DNA of 9,899 bases, from positions 1-9,899 of the forward strand of contig DAOVGJ010000276.1 of the NCBI GenBank assembly GCA_030672465.1, written 5' to 3'. Shown one piece after another: positions 7,159 through 9,899 of the stretch; the first letter of the stretch is position 1, and each line of letters opens with the position of its first letter. The position numbers and the translations under genes were made by a program. Source of the DNA: Pseudomonadota bacterium. GTDB lineage: Bacteria; Desulfobacterota; BSN033; WVXP01; G020346125. The notes under the pieces were generated by a model. The model did not search any database. It saw nothing but the letters and a program-made list of their open reading frames with translations, and was not told the DNA's origin.

Positions 7159-7190
7159 GAGCTGTTGATCATAGAGCTCGTTATTTTTTT
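7159..7190 (+). terminator. Terminator-like hairpin inside the divergent region
   Basis: GAGCT (7159-7163) pairs with AGCTC (7175-7179) and is followed by GTTATTTTTTT, the form of a plus-strand Rho-independent terminator with a short five-base stem. No plus-strand gene precedes it. It would stop transcription leaking rightward out of the exporter promoter region, or it may be a relic or chance. Confidence 0.3.
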
Positions 7191-7397
7191 ATAAGCGAAC
7201 ACCATTGTCCCTTCGCACAGTGCTTCGGGGTTCATCACCCCTCAGCAGGTCGAGGTTGAGAGGTAAGAGGTTCAGGGAGAGTCCAATTTCCACCAGAATT
7301 AGCCGTTTCGCTTCACCAAGAATGGTTACCCAAAAAATTCTTTACTGTTCGCGCCAGGGAACCAGGGCAACAACCGGTTCCGAAATGACACTGGGCG

Positions 7398-7427
7398 TTC
7401 ACTAGAAACTCAGGAAACTTCGATAAT
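7398..7427 (+). promoter_or_regulatory. Candidate promoter of the slp-like gene
   Basis: TTCACT (7398-7403) and GATAAT (7422-7427) are separated by 18 bases. The -10 matches five of six consensus bases and the -35 four of six. Transcription would start near 7434, about 33 bases before the first ATG of the lipoprotein gene. Confidence 0.35.
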
Positions 7428-7466
7428 GAAAGCCATTGGCGAAATCCCCCCAATTTTGATAAGATA

Positions 7467-8027
7467 ATGAGTGCCATGATGAAAAAATATCTCCGTCCCT
7501 TGCTTTTATCCTCGATCCTTTTCCTCCTTCCAGGGTGCGTCTACGTCATTTCCAAAGACGTCAGAAGGGAAGTAACCCGCGATCTGAGCCTCAAGGAGGT
7601 AATTAAAAACCCCGATGCCTATAAGGGAAAGGTCGTTCTCTGGGGTGGGGTGATCATCGAGTCCAAGAACTTAAAGGAGGGGACGCAGGTCGTCGTACTG
7701 GAAAAGGATCTGAATAGCTGGGGAAGGCCTAAGGAATCTGATGAGAGTCAGGGGAGGTTTATCGTATTCCAGTCGGGTTACCTGGACACGTCCATATACC
7801 GAAGGGACAGGGAAATTACCGTAGCCGGTGAAATTACTGGGAAGAAAGTGCTGCCCATAGACGAGATTGAATACACCTATCCAGTGCTGTCACCCAGGGA
7901 AATCCATCTGTGGAGCGAGGAGAAAAAAGCCGAATATCCCTATTGGCACGATCCCTGGTGGTGGTATTACCCTTACCCTTATTGGCGACACCCCTATTGG
8001 TATCCCTATCGTCCCTGGTATCCTTAA
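7467..8027 (+). CDS. slp: Slp-family outer-membrane lipoprotein with aromatic tail
   Basis: A predicted lipoprotein of the Slp family, whose E. coli member is an outer-membrane protein induced by starvation and acid. The N-terminus has Lys-Lys-Tyr, a hydrophobic stretch (~11-21) and a lipobox LPGC with Cys24. Val25 follows instead of Asp, which fits sorting to the outer membrane. The family core is visible: QGRFIVFQSGYLDTSIYR (95-112), where E. coli Slp has, as I recall, YQGRLLARQSGFLDPVNYR, and later LSPREIHLW (141-149). The last 30 residues (157-186) are extreme in composition: 10 Tyr, 8 Pro and 7 Trp. Start choice is uncertain: ATGs at 7467, 7476 and 7479 all lack a clear Shine-Dalgarno, and 7476 or 7479 would give an equally good signal peptide. 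It is the only well-supported plus-strand gene, probably monocistronic, with its own terminator. The molecular role of Slp proteins is poorly defined. Confidence 0.88.
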   Translation: MSAMMKKYLRPLLLSSILFLLPGCVYVISKDVRREVTRDLSLKEVIKNPDAYKGKVVLWGGVIIESKNLKEGTQVVVLEKDLNSWGRPKESDESQGRFIVFQSGYLDTSIYRRDREITVAGEITGKKVLPIDEIEYTYPVLSPREIHLWSEEKKAEYPYWHDPWWWYYPYPYWRHPYWYPYRPWYP

Positions 8028-8053
8028 TTATTGAGGGTGGGAGGGACTTTTTT
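8011..8053 (+). terminator. Rho-independent terminator of the slp-like gene
   Basis: GTCCCT (8011-8016) pairs with AGGGAC (8042-8047), directly followed by TTTTTT. Inside, CCTTAA and TTGAGG form a second stem with one G-T pair around a TTA loop, separated from the outer stem by a five-by-five internal loop. The structure includes the last codons and the TAA stop (8025-8027), so terminator and coding end overlap. Confidence 0.55.
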
Positions 8054-8075
8054 ATTAACGCCCTTAGCCCAGAGT

Positions 8076-8123
8076 ATCGGGCTGGAGCCCCGATGCCATA
8101 GCCCCTGTTTTCGTGCAAAACAG
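8076..8123. repeat. Two adjacent inverted repeats in the slp-greA convergent gap
   Basis: ATCGGGCT-GG-AGCCCCGAT (8076-8094) forms an eight-base stem with one bulged C. CTGTTTT-CGTGC-AAAACAG (8105-8123) is a perfect seven-base-arm hairpin. They sit between the convergent slp-like and greA genes. The second could stop transcription from either side, since arms of four A or T face both ways, but neither has a proper T-tract outside the stem. A role as 3'-end protection is possible (inference). Confidence 0.4.
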
Positions 8124-8145
8124 CGTGAGGTCCGCAAAATAGACA

Positions 8146-8250
8146 ATGAGCGATCAAAAAGCTCAGGGAAAAGATTTGGTAGATCTGGGAAAATGGCTGG
8201 CGAATCGGGCTTCAACGATTTTGGGTAAAAAGGGGATGGATTTCACTTAA
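8146..8250 (+). CDS. Doubtful 34-residue ORF, unknown function
   Basis: An ATG-started frame of 34 codons plus TAA begins MSDQKAQGKDLVDLGKWLAN and overlaps the last four bases of greA on the other strand. Its composition (mixed charged and hydrophobic residues, Trp17) is more protein-like than the other frames in this gap. However, the nearest Shine-Dalgarno-like GAGGT is about 14 bases upstream, which is too far, and it has no recognised relatives. It could be the remnant of a longer gene or chance. Confidence 0.2.
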   Translation: MSDQKAQGKDLVDLGKWLANRASTILGKKGMDFT

Positions 8251-8720
8251 GCCGCAGAAATTCGAATCACCATGAAATTTCGCATTCCTCCGGGAGTCCG
8301 AACGCTCACCTCGTCATTCACGCGCTTCCCTATGAGGGCAAGGCCAACGGGGGAACTGGACGAAATTTTGCCTTGTTTCACATCCGATTCATCGGGGCCC
8401 ACGAGCTGGTATTGGACCCGTTCCCCGGTATCCAGATTTTCCAGAGAAACCATGGATCCGAATAACACCCTGTCTGTTGATAGGTTTTTAATCTCAATGA
8501 TTTCCGAACTGGTCAGCCGGGATTCGATATCGTTGATTTTACGTTCGATAAAGGCCTGACTTTCCTTTGCCGCATCGTATTCGGCATTCTCAGTCAAGTC
8601 CCCGTGGGAGCGGGCTTCCTCGATGGCCTTCATCACCTGAACCCGATCCACCCTCTTCAGGCGACTCAACTCCCTCATAAGGTCTCTATAGCCCTGTCTG
8701 GTGATTGGGACCCTCTTCAT
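8247..8720 (-). CDS. greA: Transcription elongation factor GreA
   Basis: A 157-residue GreA, full length against about 158 in E. coli. GreA enters the secondary channel of paused, backtracked RNA polymerase and stimulates cleavage of the extruded transcript. The N-terminal coiled coil (~1-75) carries the diagnostic tip motif EARSHGDLTENAEYDAAKE, with Asp41 and Glu44 as the acidic pair that positions the catalytic metal. The C-terminal FKBP-like domain (~80-157) has the usual GSMVSLENLDTGE start and ends in a PGG-containing strand region. The ATG at 8720 is preceded by GAAGGG about 8-9 bases upstream. It lies 72 bases after the PP-loop gene on the same strand, but a perfect -10 element in that gap suggests it also has its own promoter. 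Nothing unusual was noted in the key residues. Confidence 0.97.
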   Translation of the reverse strand: MKRVPITRQGYRDLMRELSRLKRVDRVQVMKAIEEARSHGDLTENAEYDAAKESQAFIERKINDIESRLTSSEIIEIKNLSTDRVLFGSMVSLENLDTGERVQYQLVGPDESDVKQGKISSSSPVGLALIGKRVNDEVSVRTPGGMRNFMVIRISAA

Positions 8721-8742
8721 GGTTATTCCCTTCCCCCACCCG

Positions 8743-8773
8743 ATTATAAGCCATTCAATGCAAGCTCATGCAA
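8743..8773 (-). promoter_or_regulatory. greA: Candidate greA promoter
   Basis: The minus strand has a perfect -10 hexamer TATAAT (8743-8748), with transcription expected near 8736, giving a leader of about 16 bases. The -35 is unclear: TTGCAT (8768-8773) gives a long 19-base spacer and matches only three of six bases, while a better TTGACT (8775-8780) is 26 bases away, too far. The -10 match carries this call. Confidence 0.4.
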
Positions 8774-8792
8774 AAGTCAACCGGAAAAGGCC

Positions 8793-9767
8793 TCATATGA
8801 TCAACGCTTGACAGATATCCTGGGAACAGGCCGGTGACTCCAGCCTTTCCTCCCTTCCATCCTTTTCCAGGAGAACCCCAATGGGGATATTATTGGGGGC
8901 ATCACTGTAACGGACACAGAGGGATGCAGTAATCTCAATGGACGCCTTTGGGAAACCGCGGGGAATCAATGCGATGGGGCCCGGATAACCCTCTACCTTG
9001 ATGACCACATCTCCCTCATGTGCCAGCTCCAGAAGCCGTTCATTCTCCTCTTTACGTCTCCCAATGATAACCTTTGTGGATTCATCCAGTCGAAAATGGC
9101 GCCCTACACGGAGGAGCTCGATGTCTCGGACCTGAATCTCACCTTGATGGGTAAGGAGGTCCCTTAATCGTCTGGAAAAAGCCGGGTCGGTAAGCAAACA
9201 TCCCCCAGCGGGGTCGGGAAAATCACCTATCCCATACCGTTTTGCTAATTCAAATTGCCTTTTCCGGGAACGCCCCTGGATATCCAGGAGCCTCCCCCGA
9301 TCGACTTTACCCTCCCTTTCCGGAACGGTTTCGGGTAAGAGCTTGGCACTAAGGGGACGGAGAATGAGCCCTTCATAGCCGGATTCTCGGGCGACCATCT
9401 GAAGCGCCTGTTTATTCTGGGACATGGGGCGTTGCCCCAGCACCTCACCGGTAAATATGAAATCGAAGTTCTCTCTTTTGAGGAGATACCCAGCTCGCTT
9501 CAGCATCAGGATGTGACAATCGATACAGGGGTTTACGTTCTTCCCGTATCCGTATTTCGGACCTCGAACCAATTGGAAATGATCCTCGGAAATATCGATG
9601 ATCCGCAGGGGGACTCTCAACTGGGCCACCGCCCTTTGGGCCTTCTGAGAATCGAAAAAAGGGGTCTGAAAACAGATAGCCAGGACTTCAATCCCTTGGT
9701 CCTGCAACAGGCGTGTAGCCAGTATGCTATCCAATCCGCCCGATATGAGGCCTATGGCATTGGCCAA
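8793..9767 (-). CDS. ThiI/MnmA-like PP-loop ATPase with probable NFACT-R RNA-binding domain
   Basis: A 324-residue protein that probably thiolates RNA, most likely tRNA. The N-terminal PP-loop (N-type ATP pyrophosphatase) domain carries SGGLDS at 9-14, which binds the ATP used to adenylate the target base. Cys81 and Cys84 (NPCIDC) and Cys190 (GGCLLTD) stand where thiouridine synthases carry their sulfur-transfer or iron-sulfur cysteines. The C-terminal region from ~208, with RVGRHFRLDESTKVIIGRR, resembles the NFACT-R_2 RNA-binding domain, which I recall as fused to ThiI-like PP-loop domains in bacteria. It lacks the THUMP and ferredoxin-like N-terminus of true ThiI. The start is TTG at 9767: no ATG or GTG is available near it, and AAAGGA lies about 9 bases upstream. 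Such proteins are often labelled MnmA or ThiI; I consider both labels too specific and leave the symbol empty. Confidence 0.8.
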   Translation of the reverse strand: MANAIGLISGGLDSILATRLLQDQGIEVLAICFQTPFFDSQKAQRAVAQLRVPLRIIDISEDHFQLVRGPKYGYGKNVNPCIDCHILMLKRAGYLLKRENFDFIFTGEVLGQRPMSQNKQALQMVARESGYEGLILRPLSAKLLPETVPEREGKVDRGRLLDIQGRSRKRQFELAKRYGIGDFPDPAGGCLLTDPAFSRRLRDLLTHQGEIQVRDIELLRVGRHFRLDESTKVIIGRRKEENERLLELAHEGDVVIKVEGYPGPIALIPRGFPKASIEITASLCVRYSDAPNNIPIGVLLEKDGREERLESPACSQDICQALII

Positions 9768-9830
9768 ATTCGCTGATCCTTTCCCGAACGGAAATATGCC
9801 GAGCAGGCAAGCTATAAAATAGATGGAAGG

Positions 9831-9899
9831 ATAAAAAAAATCAAGACGTTGGGGTCTGGAAAAAGATTTGATTTTTCTCCTATTTTACTATTAAATTTA
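9831..9899 (-). promoter_or_regulatory. A/T-rich upstream region of the PP-loop gene, weak promoter or terminator signals
   Basis: The minus strand contains TTGATT, then 17 bases, then TATTTT, a poor but correctly spaced promoter pair ahead of the TTG start. The same T-run follows a four-base stem (AGAC and GTCT), so it could instead be the weak terminator of a gene to the right. The sequence is too short here to decide. Confidence 0.2.

Larger units (their letters stand above)
7067..7466. other. Divergent intergenic region, 400 bases, no supported gene
   Basis: This stretch separates the exporter operon (leftward) from the slp-like gene (rightward). It holds a weak promoter candidate for each direction and a terminator-like hairpin at 7159-7190. 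The middle part (about 7200-7390) has no recognisable gene, tRNA or repeat. The one long frame there, 66 codons from a TTG at 7205, has no Shine-Dalgarno and an Arg/Ser-rich, low-complexity product, so I do not call it. Confidence 0.6.

Noticed and set aside
7205..7405. 66-codon plus-strand ORF with TTG start in the divergent region
   Set aside because: It has no Shine-Dalgarno, an Arg/Ser-rich product without hydrophobic core or known motif, and it overlaps the candidate slp promoter.
7067..7466. tRNA or riboswitch in the longer intergenic regions
   Set aside because: I looked for the T-loop GGTTCRA pattern with matching acceptor stems and for known leader motifs on both strands and found none.
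8031..8228. 65-codon plus-strand ORF after the slp-like gene
   Set aside because: It starts at a TTG inside the slp terminator and runs through two inverted repeats; no Shine-Dalgarno or recognisable sequence.

Overview
The window reads as a chromosomal segment of a Gram-negative bacterium. It carries two exported Spy/ZraP-family periplasmic proteins, an Slp-type outer-membrane lipoprotein and a sigma-54 promoter. The combination of a ZraPS-like module, a split ABC exporter, GreA and a ThiI-like PP-loop/NFACT-R protein would suit a Desulfobacterota (former Deltaproteobacteria) genome, but that is an impression from gene content and not a demonstrated placement. I see no insertion sequences, tRNAs, rRNAs or CRISPR arrays. 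Nearly all genes lie on the minus strand; only the slp-like gene is clearly on the plus strand.

Region 1 (1-3190, minus): an envelope or metal-stress signalling operon. In transcription order it holds a ZraP-like protein (2791-2288), a second paralogous Spy/ZraP-family protein (2186-1719) and a membrane histidine kinase (from 1698, running off the left edge). In front of it is an almost textbook sigma-54 control region: a perfect -24/-12 element (2840-2854), an IHF-like site (2890-2902) and two dyads of identical geometry (2942-2957 and 3032-3047). This architecture, and the NtrB/ZraS-type kinase, predict that the next gene beyond position 1 is an NtrC/ZraR-type sigma-54 activator.

Region 2 (3193-7066, minus): two overlapping genes for the halves of a heterodimeric ABC exporter. 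The upstream half has Asp at the catalytic Glu position of Walker B. The downstream half has an altered LSAGE signature. Together they give one degenerate and one normal ATP site. The downstream half also has an extra block of about 120 residues between its first two membrane helices, probably outside the inner membrane.

Region 3 (7067-7466): a 400-base divergent intergenic region with weak promoter candidates for both flanking genes and an unexplained terminator-like hairpin.

Region 4 (7467-8250): an Slp-family lipoprotein with a strongly aromatic tail, followed by its own terminator and a small convergent intergenic region with two more hairpins and a doubtful 34-residue ORF.

Region 5 (8247-9767, minus): a PP-loop tRNA-thiolation-type protein with a CxxC plus distant Cys pattern and a probable RNA-binding C-terminal domain. 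It is followed by greA, which has its own -10 element. Positions 9768-9899 hold only the upstream region of the PP-loop gene.
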